Notes: generated by a model from the sequence alone, not told the origin. A DNA stretch of 64,000 nt from Actinomarinicola tropica (GCF_009650215.1 NZ_CP045851.1:496001-560000); one strand, 5' to 3'. Shown: positions 1-12,226, numbered from the stretch's first letter. Made by a program: numbers and translations.

Positions 1-1506
1 CGCCTCGGCGTGCGCGCCTGGCTCGAGTCGGCCTTCGAGCACGGCTTGTTCCACGGCGACGTGCACGCGGACAACCTGTTCCTCACCCCCGATGGCAAGG
101 TCGCACTCCTGGACTTCGGTATTGTGGGCCACCTGGAGCCGGCGATCCGGGGGGCGCTGCGCGACGCCCTCCCCGGTCTGCTGCTCGCCGACGACCCGCG
201 GAGCGTGGTGGAGGCGTTCTTCGCCCTCGGTGCCGTCACCGGGCTGATCGACATCGAACGTGCGGCCGAGGACGTGCGCCGGCTGGTCGCGCCGCTGTCG
301 GAGAAGCCGCTCTCGGAGATCAGCTACGGCGAGCTGCTGTCCGACGTGTTGCAGGTGGCCGGTCGCCACCGGGTCCGTCTCCCCCGGGAGCTGGTGCTCG
401 TGATCAAGCAGAACCTCTACTTCGAGCGCTACGCCAAGCTCCCGGCCCCCGGCTACCAGATCCTGTCCGATCCTCGCCTGCTCACGTTCCTCCTGCCCCA
501 GTACGAGGTGCCGGTGCCGCGGCCGGTGCTCACCACCCGACCCCGCACCCGCCCGCTGGACGGCGATCCCGGTGCCGGCCTCCTCGTCGAGGCGGTCCGC
601 GACGACCGCTTCGGCTGGGAGTACGATCCGAAGCGTCCCGAGCTGCGCAAGCTCTACGCGAAGGCCAAGCACAAGCAGTGGAACGCCAGTGTCGACATCG
701 ACTGGTCCATCGAGGTCGATCGCGAGGACCCCGGCGGGCTGTCGGAGTACCTGCCGGTGATGGCGGCCGACGCCTTCGACTCCTTCACCGATGCCCAGAA
801 GCGCGAGGCCGGTCACGTGTTCAACACCTGGCTGACGTCGCAGTTCCTGCACGGTGAGCAGGGCGCGCTGCTCGCCACCTCCAAGCTGGTCGCCCAGGTC
901 CCTGACGTCGACGCCAAGTTCTACGGTGCCACCCAGGTAATGGACGAGGCCCGCCACGTCGAGGCCTACGGGCGGTACCTGAACGAGAAGCTGGGCGAGA
1001 TCCACCCGATCAACCCGAACCTCCAGCAGCTCCTCGAGATCATCGTGGCCGACCCGCGTTGGGACGTCACCTACCTCGGCATGCAGATCATCGTCGAGGG
1101 TCTGGCCCTGGCTGCGTTCGGGCTGATCCACCAGTTCTCGACCGAGCCGCTCATCAAGCAGATCACGCGCTACGTGATGGCCGATGAAGCCCGCCACGTC
1201 GCCTTCGGTGCCCTGGCCCTGTCCGGCTACTACGACGAGCTCACCTCGGCGGAGCGGAGGGAGCGCCAGGCCTTCGTCCTCGAGGCGTCGTGGCTGATGC
1301 GCGACCGGTTCCTGGCCACCGAGGTGTGGGAGCGTCTCGGCATCGCGCCGTCCGATGGCCTGCTCGATGCCAGCCGCTCGCCGATGATGCAGATGTTCCA
1401 GCACCTCCTCTTCGCCAAGATCACCCCGAACCTCACGAAGGTCGGGTTGATGGACGAGAAGCTGCGCGATCGCCTCGTGGCGATCGGGGCCATCCCGTCG
1501 TCGTGA
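1..1506 (+). CDS. UbiB/ABC1-like kinase C-lobe fused to ferritin-like diiron domain (5' partial)
   Basis: The reading frame is open from base 1, so the start lies before the window. The first ~170 residues are the C-lobe of an ABC1/UbiB/Coq8 atypical kinase: catalytic loop HGDVHADN and metal-binding LLDFG are both present. From about residue 220 the protein becomes a helical ferritin-like domain with two DEARHV motifs (near residues 313 and 394, counted from the GTG at base 10) that supply the ExxH ligands of a diiron centre. UbiB kinases support quinone biosynthesis, and Coq7-type hydroxylases are ferritin-like diiron enzymes, so the fusion joins two activities that act together in ubiquinone pathways. 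A role in quinone or lipid oxidation is inference. Confidence is high for both domains, low for the substrate. Confidence 0.85.
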   Translation, partial: RLGVRAWLESAFEHGLFHGDVHADNLFLTPDGKVALLDFGIVGHLEPAIRGALRDALPGLLLADDPRSVVEAFFALGAVTGLIDIERAAEDVRRLVAPLSEKPLSEISYGELLSDVLQVAGRHRVRLPRELVLVIKQNLYFERYAKLPAPGYQILSDPRLLTFLLPQYEVPVPRPVLTTRPRTRPLDGDPGAGLLVEAVRDDRFGWEYDPKRPELRKLYAKAKHKQWNASVDIDWSIEVDREDPGGLSEYLPVMAADAFDSFTDAQKREAGHVFNTWLTSQFLHGEQGALLATSKLVAQVPDVDAKFYGATQVMDEARHVEAYGRYLNEKLGEIHPINPNLQQLLEIIVADPRWDVTYLGMQIIVEGLALAAFGLIHQFSTEPLIKQITRYVMADEARHVAFGALALSGYYDELTSAERRERQAFVLEASWLMRDRFLATEVWERLGIAPSDGLLDASRSPMMQMFQHLLFAKITPNLTKVGLMDEKLRDRLVAIGAIPSS

Positions 1507-1558
1507 CCTCTCACGACGAGAGCCCGTCCGCGCTCGGGCGCGCGCGAAACTGGTGCCC

Positions 1559-2164
1559 ATGACCGAAACCTCGTGCCTCACGGCGCTCGGTCTCCCGCCC
1601 GTCCCCTCGAAGGTCCTCGACCCGTACCTCGACGCGGCGGCCACCTGCTTCGCCCGCCACGGGTTGCGCCGCACGCGCGTGACCGACATCGCCGAAGAGG
1701 TCGGCGTCTCCCGGGTGACCGTCTACCGCCAGGTCGGCACGACGGAGGACGCCGCCCGCCTGCTGCTGGCCCGTGAGCTCGACCGGCTGGTGAACTCGGT
1801 TCTCCCGACGCTCGTCGCGGTTGAGGACGCCGACGGGATCGTCACCGTCATCGCGTCGGCGGTCGACTTCGCCGTGAACCACCCGGTGATGCGCAAGGTG
1901 CTGCAGGACGAGACCGATCTCGTCGGTGCGTTCGTCATGAGCGAGTTCAGCACCGTCCTCGACCGGCTGCTCCTCCTCGCCGAGCCCGTCGTCCGGCGCC
2001 TGGAGGTGGTCGCGGGCGCCCGGGACCTCGACGTGCCGGTGCTGGCCGAGTGGGTGGCTCGGGTGGTGCTGACCATGGTGGTCGCCCCTCCGGCGGTGCC
2101 CCCCGAGGAGTTCCTCCGCTCCGTCCTGCGCCCGCTGCTGGCGGCCGGCCGCCGTCAGGGCTGA
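1559..2164 (+). CDS. TetR/AcrR family transcriptional regulator
   Basis: A 201-residue protein with an N-terminal TetR helix-turn-helix: a helix around CFARHGLRRTRV, then TDIAEEVGVSRVTVYRQ, the usual recognition region. The C-terminal ~140 residues form the variable ligand-binding half. A GTG two codons upstream (1553) is in frame, but the ATG at 1559 is the better choice. It lies 52 bases after the diiron fusion gene on the same strand and overlaps by a few bases the stop of the decayed hydrolase on the other strand. Its regulatory target is not evident; the adjacent fusion gene is the simplest candidate. Confidence 0.85.
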   Translation: MTETSCLTALGLPPVPSKVLDPYLDAAATCFARHGLRRTRVTDIAEEVGVSRVTVYRQVGTTEDAARLLLARELDRLVNSVLPTLVAVEDADGIVTVIASAVDFAVNHPVMRKVLQDETDLVGAFVMSEFSTVLDRLLLLAEPVVRRLEVVAGARDLDVPVLAEWVARVVLTMVVAPPAVPPEEFLRSVLRPLLAAGRRQG

Positions 2165-2963
2165 GCCACCGGCCCGCCTTCGGCGACCTCCACGGTCCAG
2201 CGATGGTGGGGCTGCAGCCGGTAGGGCCGGGAGCGGGGCCGGTCCAGCACCCGAGCGAGGGCATCCGGGGCGAGCATGTCGTCGATGCCGCCGCGGGCTC
2301 GGGCGTCGACGGCGTCGCCCAGGGGGCCGTCGAGCAGTTCGGCGAGCATCGCCGGGAGGCTGTCGGGGTCCTCGATCATCCATGAGTGCCCGGCGCCGTC
2401 CACGGTGACGAGGGTGGCCCCCGCTGCGGCGGCGGCGCCACGGGCGAACGGGTACCAGATGGCCAGGTCCCGGTTGCTGTGCCCCACGATGACCGGGACG
2501 CCGGCCTCTCGCAGCGCCCGCAGCCGCTGGTCGGATCCCTGGTCGCCGATGGTGGCGACGAAGGCGGCGGGCAACGACGGCAGCGAGCGGAGTCGGTCGC
2601 CGAGGGAGGGCGGCGGCCAGGCGGGCGAAGGCGCCGGCGTCACGACGCGTCCGCACCAGGGTGGAGGCGATGTCCACGCCGAGCAGGCCGATGCCGAGCG
2701 GGAGCAGCCGGGGCACGGAGCGCCCGAGCCGGGTGAAGCGGTCGAACCCGCCCCCGATGGCGGCGTTGGCCGGGATCACCGCCAGCACCCGGTCGGGTTC
2801 GGCGGCAGCCACGTCGGTGACGATGCGGCTCCCGACCCGATGGCCGTCCGGGAGCACGATCTCGCGTCGGCTGCAGGCGTGGCGGCTTGTTCGTGATCGC
2901 CTCGGCGATCGAGGCCATCTCGTCCCGGGGTGCCGTGCGCTGCTCGGCCGCGATGATCGTCAT
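2155..2963 (-). pseudogene. alpha/beta-hydrolase remnant, at least two frameshifts
   Basis: Three reading frames must be joined to follow this gene. The first ~35 residues read from the ATG at 2963. The second piece (about 2857-2640) contains VTDVAAAEPDRV and PANAAIGG, typical of the strand after the nucleophile elbow. The third (about 2600-2155) contains PVIVGHSNRDL and GAGHSWMIE, typical of the acid and histidine regions. The nucleophile elbow expected as GHSxG reads GHRVG, so the serine is lost, and the usual ~80 residues before it are missing. Losing both frame and nucleophile favours a pseudogene over a sequencing slip. Its end overlaps the TetR gene convergently. Confidence 0.7.
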
Positions 2964-3043
2964 GCATGCATGATACGCAACCGTCTCATCGTCTCGCGGC
3001 CGCGGCTGTTCGCTTCTCGGCGTCGGGTAGGCGGGTACCGCGA

Positions 3044-3754
3044 TCAGCTCCGGCCAGGAGCGGGAGCGAACGCAGGATCGTCGATCGGACCGGAACCGAG
3101 CGCCGTCCCGCCGTAGAGGTGATCGAAGTCGGCGAAGATCGTGTCGAGGGGCAGGTCGGCGTACACGCCCCGGTCGAGCGTGTACTCCATGTACCGGCGA
3201 CCGTCTCCGGCGAACGCGTGCAGCAGCGCGTCGCTCTGGCCGTCGAACTCGAGCGGTTCGGTCCCGAAGCGTGCGCACAGCTCGGCGTTGAACGCCGGCG
3301 ACGCCTTGCGCCACCGTCCGTCGATCCAGAGGACCCCGTACCCGTGCCAGTGGAAGACGTCGGTGCCCATGCGCTCGGCCAGCACCCTCGACTGGAGGTG
3401 GTTGCGGACGTCGGCGAAGCCGAGCCGGGACGGGATGCCCGCGGCGCGGGCCCCAGCCACGAGGAGGACGGCCTTGGGTACGCACCACCGCTGGCTCCCG
3501 GCCAGGACCGCGGAGGCCCGGTAGTCGCTCCGGTCCCGGGTGATGTGGTGGGGGTCGTACCAGATGCGGTCGCGAACCGCAGCGAAGATCGCGGCCGCCC
3601 GCCCGGCATCGGAGTCGGTGCCGGCGGTCACCTCCTCGACGAACTGGCGAACGGCGGCGTCGCCGTGGTCGAGGAAGTCGGTGGCGGCGAGGTCGCGCGG
3701 CTCTGGTGGGGAGGCGGGATCGACCGCCCCAGCCTCCAGCGGGTCCTGTGGCAT
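3044..3754 (-). CDS. transglutaminase-like domain protein
   Basis: A protein of 236 residues with a transglutaminase/protease-like (TGc) core. The cysteine motif RWCVPKAVLL, the histidine motif FHWHGYG and the aspartate motif LWIDGRWRK occur in the order of the Cys-His-Asp triad. The ATG at 3754 begins MPQDPLEAG; the frame continues further upstream, but only with composition typical of antisense reading. No signal peptide or membrane segment is seen, so it is probably cytoplasmic. Bacterial proteins of this type are cysteine hydrolases or cross-linkers of unknown substrate. It is divergent from the enoyl-CoA hydratase operon; the shared intergenic region (3755-3910) probably holds both promoters. 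Confidence 0.8.
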   Translation of the reverse strand: MPQDPLEAGAVDPASPPEPRDLAATDFLDHGDAAVRQFVEEVTAGTDSDAGRAAAIFAAVRDRIWYDPHHITRDRSDYRASAVLAGSQRWCVPKAVLLVAGARAAGIPSRLGFADVRNHLQSRVLAERMGTDVFHWHGYGVLWIDGRWRKASPAFNAELCARFGTEPLEFDGQSDALLHAFAGDGRRYMEYTLDRGVYADLPLDTIFADFDHLYGGTALGSGPIDDPAFAPAPGRS

Positions 3755-3910
3755 CCACGGTCCTGTCTCGTGTGGGAGAGTGCGGACCGCACAGTACTCC
3801 CGGCTCCTCGCCCGTGACGCCCTGGCCACGACATGCAACGCGGATCGTCCGCTGTGCCGGGGGAGGTCGGAACCCGTTAGGATCGCCGCCGTGCGCACGG
3901 GGGATACGGG

Positions 3911-4705
3911 ATGACAGGCGTACAGGTCGAGCGTGAGGGAGCCGTGGCGCTGGTCGAGCTGCGTCGACCACCGCACAACTTCTTCGATGCGACGTTGATC
4001 TCCGAGCTCGCCACCGCCGCCGAGGAGCTGGACGCAGACCCGCACTGCCGGGCGATCGTGCTCGCCGCCGAAGGCCGCTCGTTCTGTGCCGGGGCCGACT
4101 TCTCCGGCCAGGCGCCTGCGGCAGGGTCGTTCGCATCCGGCGGCAGCGGTGCTGGTTCCGTCGGTGCGGGCTCGCTGTACCACGAGGCGCTGCGCCTCTT
4201 CGCCATCGCCACCCCGATCGTGGCCGCGGTCCACGGTCCCGCCATCGGCGGCGGGCTGGGCCTCGCATTGGTCGCCGACTTCCGCATCACCTGTCCCGAG
4301 GCCAGGTGGTCGGCGAACTTCGCCAGGCTCGGGTTCCATCCCGGGTTCGCCCTCACCGTGACGTTGCCGGAGCTGGTCGGCGGGCAGCACGCCCGCCGCC
4401 TCTTCTTCACCGGCGCCCGGATCGACGGTCGGGAGGCCGCCGCCATCGGGCTCGCCAACGAGTGCGTCGACTCCGTCGACGCCGTCCGTCCGCGGGCCGT
4501 CGAGCTGGCCACCGAGATCGCCGGCTCGGCGCCGCTGGTGGTGCAGGCGGTGAAGCGCACCCTCGCCGGCGATCGGATCGACCGGCTGCGGGCCGCCACC
4601 GACCACGAGCTGGCCGAGCAGGTCCGGCTGCTCGCCACCGACGACGCCCGCGAGGGCATCGCCGCCTACGCCGAGCGGCGCCCGCCGCAGTTCCAGGGCC
4701 GGTAG
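3911..4705 (+). CDS. enoyl-CoA hydratase/isomerase family protein
   Basis: Crotonase-fold protein of 264 residues, first gene of the plus-strand catabolic operon. The oxyanion-hole segments are visible: GRSFCAGADFSG near residue 57 and GPAIGGGLGLAL near residue 110. The family hydrates or isomerises enoyl-CoA esters in the cytoplasm. In Atu/Liu-type pathways a crotonase hydrates the carboxylated intermediate after the carboxylase step, which would fit the downstream genes. A glycine/serine-rich insertion (about residues 75-92) lies between the two motifs. The exact substrate cannot be deduced. Confidence 0.88.
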   Translation: MTGVQVEREGAVALVELRRPPHNFFDATLISELATAAEELDADPHCRAIVLAAEGRSFCAGADFSGQAPAAGSFASGGSGAGSVGAGSLYHEALRLFAIATPIVAAVHGPAIGGGLGLALVADFRITCPEARWSANFARLGFHPGFALTVTLPELVGGQHARRLFFTGARIDGREAAAIGLANECVDSVDAVRPRAVELATEIAGSAPLVVQAVKRTLAGDRIDRLRAATDHELAEQVRLLATDDAREGIAAYAERRPPQFQGR

Positions 4706-4743
4706 GGCACCGGTCACGACCAGGCAGTGCCAGGGGGAAGAGG

Positions 4744-5610
4744 ATGGACCAGCTCGAGGGGAAGGTCGCCGTCGTCACCGGCGGGGGCAGCGGCATCGGC
4801 CGTGCCGTGGCCACGCAGCTCGCCGACGCGGGCATGCACGTCGTGGTCGCCGACGTGCAGGAGGACGCGCTCGACGCCACGGTCGCCGCGCTCGTCGGGG
4901 CAGGGCACCGGGCCATCGGCGTGCGCACCGACGTCTCCGACGGCGAGTCGGTGCAGGCCCTGGCCGACGCGGCGATCGCCGAGTTCGGTGCCGTGCACGT
5001 GGTCCACAACAACGCCGGCGTCGGCGTGGGCGGGCCGATCTGGACCCACACCGAGCGCGACTGGGAGTGGGTGCTCGGCGTCAACCTCTGGGGGGTCATC
5101 CACGGCATCCGCGTGTTCGTGCCGATCATGCTCGAGCAGGGCGGCCCGGCCCACGTGGTCAACACGGCGTCGATGGCCGGGCTGATCTCGGTGCCCTACC
5201 TCGGCGCCTACAACGTCTCCAAGCACGGTGTCGTCACGCTCAGCGAGACCCTCCACCGCGACCTGCGGCTGGCCGGCAGCGAGATCGGCGTGTCGGTCCT
5301 GTGCCCGGGCCTCGTGGCCACCAACATCTTCGAGTCCCAGCGCAACCGGCCGGCCGACCTCACCGACGACGGCCGGGCCACCGGCCTGTCGGCCCTGCTG
5401 GAGGGCGCCGGCGAGAGCCGGGCCACCGAGGACGCCATCGGGTCCTTCGGCCAGGTGCTCTCGCCCGACGAGGTCGGGGCCGTCGTCGTCGACGCCGTGC
5501 GCACCGACCGCTTCTACGTCCTCACCCACCCCGACACCACCCGCACGCTCGTGCGCACCCGCCTCGACGACGTCGTCGAGGCCCGCCACCCGAGCCCGCT
5601 GCGGGCCTGA
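4744..5610 (+). CDS. short-chain dehydrogenase/reductase (SDR)
   Basis: A classical SDR of 288 residues. The nucleotide-binding TGGGSGIG motif is near residue 13, NNAG near 90, the catalytic serine in NTASMAG, and the YxxxK pair in YNVSKHG. The family oxidises or reduces alcohols and ketones with NAD(P). It starts 38 bases after the first crotonase gene; an AGGGGGAAGAGG-like purine stretch precedes the ATG. In an isoprenoid-acid pathway it could oxidise an alcohol or a hydroxyacyl-CoA, but this is inference from position. Confidence 0.88.
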   Translation: MDQLEGKVAVVTGGGSGIGRAVATQLADAGMHVVVADVQEDALDATVAALVGAGHRAIGVRTDVSDGESVQALADAAIAEFGAVHVVHNNAGVGVGGPIWTHTERDWEWVLGVNLWGVIHGIRVFVPIMLEQGGPAHVVNTASMAGLISVPYLGAYNVSKHGVVTLSETLHRDLRLAGSEIGVSVLCPGLVATNIFESQRNRPADLTDDGRATGLSALLEGAGESRATEDAIGSFGQVLSPDEVGAVVVDAVRTDRFYVLTHPDTTRTLVRTRLDDVVEARHPSPLRA

Positions 5611-5649
5611 CCGAACCACCCCCGAACCCGCCCCCGAGGTGCACCGAAC

Positions 5650-7289
5650 ATGAGATCACCGTTGCTGGCGCCGCCGCTGCCGTCCGGCGTCGACACCACC
5701 AGCGAGCAGTTCGCCAAGAACCGAGCCGACGTCCTCGAGCAGCTCGAGGTCATCGATCAGCTCCTGGCCGAGGCCGAGGCCGGCGGCGGCGAGGCGTCGA
5801 TCGCCCGGATGCGCTCGCGCGGCAAGATGCCGATCCGCGAGCGAATCGCCAACGTGCTCGACCCCGACACGCCCTTTCTCGAGATCTCGGCGCTCGCCGG
5901 CTACGGCTCGGACTACACCGTCGGCGGCGGCATGGTCGTCGGCATCGGCGTCATCGCCGGCGTCGAGTGCGTGATCATGGGCAACGACCCCTCCGTGCTC
6001 GGCGGGGCCCTGACCCCCTACGCGGGCAAGAAGTGGTCGCGGGCCATCGAGATCGCCCGCGACAACCACATGCCCTACATCAGCTTCGTGGAGTCGGCCG
6101 GCGCCGACCTGCGCATGGGCGGGGCGGGCAGCAGCGGGCCGAAGACCCAGACCACCCACTTCGCCGAGTCCGGCCGGCCGTTCTACGAGATGATCGAGCT
6201 GTCGAAGCTCGGCATCCCGTCGGTATGCGTCGTGTTCGGCTCCTCGACGGCCGGCGGCGCCTACCAGCCCGGCCTCTCCGACTACGTCATCGTCATCAAG
6301 GAGCAGTCGAAGGTCTTCCTCGCCGGCCCGCCGCTGGTGAAGATGGCCACGGGCGAGGAGTCCGACGACGAAACCCTGGGCGGTGCCGCGCTGCACGCCG
6401 AGGTGTCCGGCCTCGGCGACTACTTCGCCGAGGACGAGATGGACGCCCTGCGCCTGTGCCGCGAGGTCGTGTCCCATCTCGATGTCGCCAAGCCCGGACC
6501 CGAGTCGACCGGTCCCGGCGACCCGCCGATCCACGACCCCGAGGAGCTGCTCGGGCTGGTCAGCCGGGACCTGCGCCAGCCGGTGGACGTGCGTGACGTG
6601 ATCGCCCGCAGCGTGGACGGCTCCCGGTTCGAGGAGTTCAAGCCCCGGTGGGGGCCGTCGATGATCTGCGGCTGGGCCGAGATCCACGGCTACCCGGTGG
6701 GCATCCTCGGGAACAACGGCGTGATCTACCCGGACTCCGCCCAGAAGGCCGCGCACTTCATCCAGCTGTGCAACCAGATCGACACGCCGCTGGTGTTCCT
6801 CCAGAACATCACCGGCTTCATGGTCGGCAAGGACTTCGAGGCCGCGGGCATCGTGAAGAAGGGCTCGCAGATGATCAACGCGGTCACCAACTCCACGGTG
6901 CCGCACCTCACGGTCATCATCGGCTCGAGCTACGGGGCCGGCACGTACGGGATGTCGGGCCGCGCCTTCGGCAACCGGTTCACGTTCCTGTGGCCCACGG
7001 CCAAGATCGCCGTCATGGGCCCGAAGCAGATCGCCGGCGTCATGTCGATCGTCCGCCGGGGCCAGGCCGCTCGCAAGGGGGAGCCCTTCGACGAGGAGCA
7101 GGACGCCGCCATCGTGGCCATGGTCGAGGACGCCCAGGAGAAGGGATCGCTCGCCCTGGTCGCCACCGGGGCCATCAGCGACGACGGGATCATCGATCCG
7201 CGCGACACCCGCACGGTGCTTGGCCTCACCCTGTCCGCCGTCCGCAACCGCCCCATCGAGGGCGCCGCCAGCTACGGGGTGTTCCGCCT

Positions 7290-7293
<4 letters not shown>
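5650..7293 (+). CDS. acyl-CoA carboxylase, carboxyltransferase (beta) subunit
   Basis: A carboxyltransferase of 547 residues with both crotonase-like halves. The N-terminal half contains RMRSRGKMPIRER and the acyl-CoA pocket around ESAGADLRMGG; the C-terminal half has GNNGVIYPDSAQKAAHFIQ and GSSYGAGTYGMSGRAF. Residue pattern and length resemble methylcrotonyl-CoA and geranyl-CoA carboxylase beta subunits more than propionyl-CoA carboxylase. It transfers CO2 from carboxybiotin to an acyl-CoA and partners the alpha subunit, whose GTG overlaps its TGA. Methylcrotonyl, geranyl or another branched enoyl substrate cannot be separated from sequence alone. Confidence 0.9.
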
Positions 7294-9238
<1,945 letters not shown>

Positions 9239-9239
<1 letters not shown>

Positions 9240-11008
9240 TGGCCGACCCGATCCGCATCGCCAACTGCTCCGGCTTCTACGGCGACCGCCTGTCGGCGGC
9301 CCGCGAGATGGTCGAGGGCGGCCCGATCGACGTGCTCACCGGCGACTGGCTGGCCGAGCTCACCATGCTGATCCTCCAGCGCACCCGGGCCAAGCGCCCG
9401 AACGGCGGCTACGCCCGCAGCTTCGTCGCCCAGATGGAGCAGGTCATGGGCACCTGCCTCGACCAGGGCATCAAGGTGGTCTCCAACGCCGGTGGCCTCG
9501 ATCCCGACGGCTGCGCCGACGCGGTGGCCGAGGTGGCCGACAAGCTCGGCCTGTCGCCCACCATCGCCTACGTGAGCGGCGACGACATCCTCGGCCGCCT
9601 CGACGAGCTGGTGGCCGCGGGCATCGACCTCGCCCACTTCGACACCGGCGAGCCCATCGGCGACATCTCGCGGTTCATCACCGCCAACGCCTACCTGGGG
9701 TGCTGGGGTATCGTCGAGGCGCTGAACGCCGGAGCCGACATCGTCGTCACCGGCCGCACCACCGACGCCGCGGTCGTGTGCGGGCCGGCGGCGTGGCACC
9801 ACGGCTGGGCCCGCGACGACTGGGACGCCCTCGCCGGCGCCGTGGTCGCCGGCCACGTCATCGAGTGCGGCACCCAGGCCACGGGCGGCAACTACTCGTT
9901 CTTCACCGAGGTGCAGGGGCTGACCCGCACCGGGTTCCCGTGGGCGGAGATCGCGGCCGACGGCTCGACGGTGATCGGCAAGCACGACGGCACCGGCGGC
10001 GAGGTCTCGGTGGGCACCGTGACGTCGCAGCTGCTGTACGAGATCGCGTCGCCGGCCTACCTCGGCCCCGACGTCACCGCCCGCTTCGACACCATCGAGC
10101 TGGAGCAGACCGGCCCCGACCGGGTGCGCATCAGCGGGACCAAGGGCGAGCCCCCGCCCCCCACGCTCAAGGTGGCGATGAACGAGCTCGGCGGCTTCCG
10201 CAACGAGGTCGGCGTCGCCCTGGTCGGCCTCGACATCGAGGCGAAGGCGGCGCTGATCGAGGCCGCGTTCTGGGAGGTTCTGCCGTACTCGCCCGAGGAC
10301 TACGCGTCGGTGAGCACCCGCCTGGTGCGCACCGACAAGGAGGACCCGGAGACCAACGAGGAGGCGATGGCCCAGTGGCGGCTGTCGCTCAAGGACCCCG
10401 ACGAGCGCAAGGTCGGCCGGGCCGTCTTCGACGCCACGGTCGAGCTCGGGCTGTCCACCATCCCCGGCTTCACCGGCCTCGGCGGCGGCGATCAGCACGC
10501 CCGCCCCTACGGGGTGTACCGCCCCGCCGTGGTGCCCGCCGACCTCGTGCCCCAGCACGTCGTCGTGCTCGGCGGCGGGAGCCGCACCGTGGTCGAGTCC
10601 ACCGCACCCGCTGGCGACGTCACGGTCGAGGCCCGCCCCGGCCCGTCGGCCGAGGCGCCGAGCGGCGACACCGTCCGGGCCCCGATCGGGACGATCCTCG
10701 GCGCCCGCTCCGGCGACAAGGGCGGCAACGCCAACCTCGGCGTGTTCGCCCGCACCGACGAGGCGTGGGCGTGGCTCGATCAGTTCCTCACCGCCGAGAA
10801 GCTGGCCGAGCTGCTGCCCGAGGCGGCCCCACTGCGCATCGACCGGCACCGGCTGGCGTCGTTCCGCTCCCTCAACTTCGTGATCCACGGCCTGCTCGAG
10901 GAGGGCGTGGCCGCGTCGACCCGCAAGGACCCGCAGGCCAAGAGCCTAGGCGAATGGCTGCGCGCCCGCCACGTCGACATTCCCACCGCACTCCTGGAAG
11001 GACGCTGA
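9239..11008 (+). CDS. AtuA-like (DUF1446) acyclic-terpene-utilization type protein
   Basis: A 589-residue protein beginning IRIANCSGFYGDR, characteristic of the DUF1446/AtuA family, followed by GDWLAELTM and VSNAGGLDPDGCA. From about residue 470 a second domain follows with LGARSGDKGGNANLGV, the small domain often found at AtuA C termini or as a separate protein. AtuA is encoded in the acyclic terpene (citronellol/geraniol) utilization cluster of Pseudomonas; its biochemical role is unsettled. Its presence between the carboxylase and the acyl-CoA dehydrogenase is the main reason to suspect an isoprenoid or branched-acid substrate. Confidence 0.88.
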
Positions 11009-11010
11009 CC

Positions 11011-12198
11011 ATGGACTTCGACCTGCCCCCCGACGACGACCCCCGCCGCATCGAGGTCCGGCGCTGGCTGGACGAGCACCCGAACGCGTCCGGCGCCGAG
11101 CTGGCCGAGGCCGGCTACGTGGTGCCGCACTGGCCGGCGCCGTGGGGCTTCGAGGCCGACCCCATGCACCAGCTCATCATCGACGAGGAGCTGCACCGGG
11201 CCGGCGTCCGGCGGCCGGCCGGCATCGGCATCGGCTGGGCCGCGCCCACCATCCTGCTGGCCGGCACCGAGGAGCAGAAGCAGACCTACCTGCCCCGCAT
11301 CCTCAGCGGCGAGGACCAGTGGTGCCAGCTGTTCTCCGAGCCCGACGCCGGCTCCGACCTGGCGTCGCTGCGCACCCGGGCGGTGCGCGACGGCGACAGC
11401 TACATCGTCAACGGCTCCAAGATCTGGACCAGCGGCGGCCACCACAGCCGCTACGGGATCCTCATCGCCCGCACCGACACCGAGGCCCCCACGCACCGCG
11501 GCATCAGCTACTTCATCTGCCCCATGGACCTGCCGGGCATGACGCTCGAGCCGATCATCGACATGACGACGGCCCATTCGTTCAACCAGGTGTTCTTCGA
11601 GGACGTGCGCCTGCCCGCCGAGAACCTGGTCGGCCAGGAGAACGACGGGTGGCGCCTCACCAAGGTCACCCTCTCCAACGAGCGGGTGATGCTGTCCTCG
11701 GCCGGCTCGCTGTGGGGTGCCGGCCCGTCGGCCGCCGACCTCATCGACCTGGTCCGGGCCCAGGGCGGCGTCGACGACCCGCTGCTGCGCCAGCGCCTCG
11801 CCGCCCTGCACTGCGAGGCCGAGGTGCTGCGCCTCAACCGGCTCCGCACCCTGTCGGCCCGGCTGAAGGGCCAGACCCCGGGGCCGGAGGCGTCCATCCA
11901 GAAGGCCATGGCCGACGAGCACGGCCAGCACGTCATGGAGCTGGCCAAGGACCTGGCCGGCACCGCCGGCGTGCTCGAGGGCTCCGGGCCGCCCGGGCCG
12001 GTGCCCGAGGACGCCCGCACCGGCGCCACCGAGATCAACCTCGACAGTAAGCAGTTCCCCGACGTGCACCCGGTGTGGCACTACGGGTTCCTGTTCTCGC
12101 CGGCGCTCACCATCGGCGGCGGCACGTTCGCCATCCAGCGGAACATCATCGGCGAGCTCGTGCTCGGCCTGCCCCGCGAGCCGCGGGTCGACCGATGA
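11011..12198 (+). CDS. acyl-CoA dehydrogenase
   Basis: FAD-dependent acyl-CoA dehydrogenase of 395 residues. Diagnostic segments are QLFSEPDAGSDLASL (FAD/acyl binding), NGSKIWTSGGHHSRY and FFEDVRLPAENLVG. It introduces the alpha-beta double bond in an acyl-CoA and passes electrons to ETF. It starts two bases after the AtuA-like stop with a GGAAGGACG purine run as ribosome binding site. In the Atu scheme such an enzyme prepares the enoyl-CoA for carboxylation. The N-terminal ~35 residues are unusually short for the alpha-helical domain, as in some actinobacterial members. Confidence 0.88.
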   Translation: MDFDLPPDDDPRRIEVRRWLDEHPNASGAELAEAGYVVPHWPAPWGFEADPMHQLIIDEELHRAGVRRPAGIGIGWAAPTILLAGTEEQKQTYLPRILSGEDQWCQLFSEPDAGSDLASLRTRAVRDGDSYIVNGSKIWTSGGHHSRYGILIARTDTEAPTHRGISYFICPMDLPGMTLEPIIDMTTAHSFNQVFFEDVRLPAENLVGQENDGWRLTKVTLSNERVMLSSAGSLWGAGPSAADLIDLVRAQGGVDDPLLRQRLAALHCEAEVLRLNRLRTLSARLKGQTPGPEASIQKAMADEHGQHVMELAKDLAGTAGVLEGSGPPGPVPEDARTGATEINLDSKQFPDVHPVWHYGFLFSPALTIGGGTFAIQRNIIGELVLGLPREPRVDR

Positions 12199-12226
12199 GC
12201 GCCGCCCCCGATCGGGAGGAGACCCG

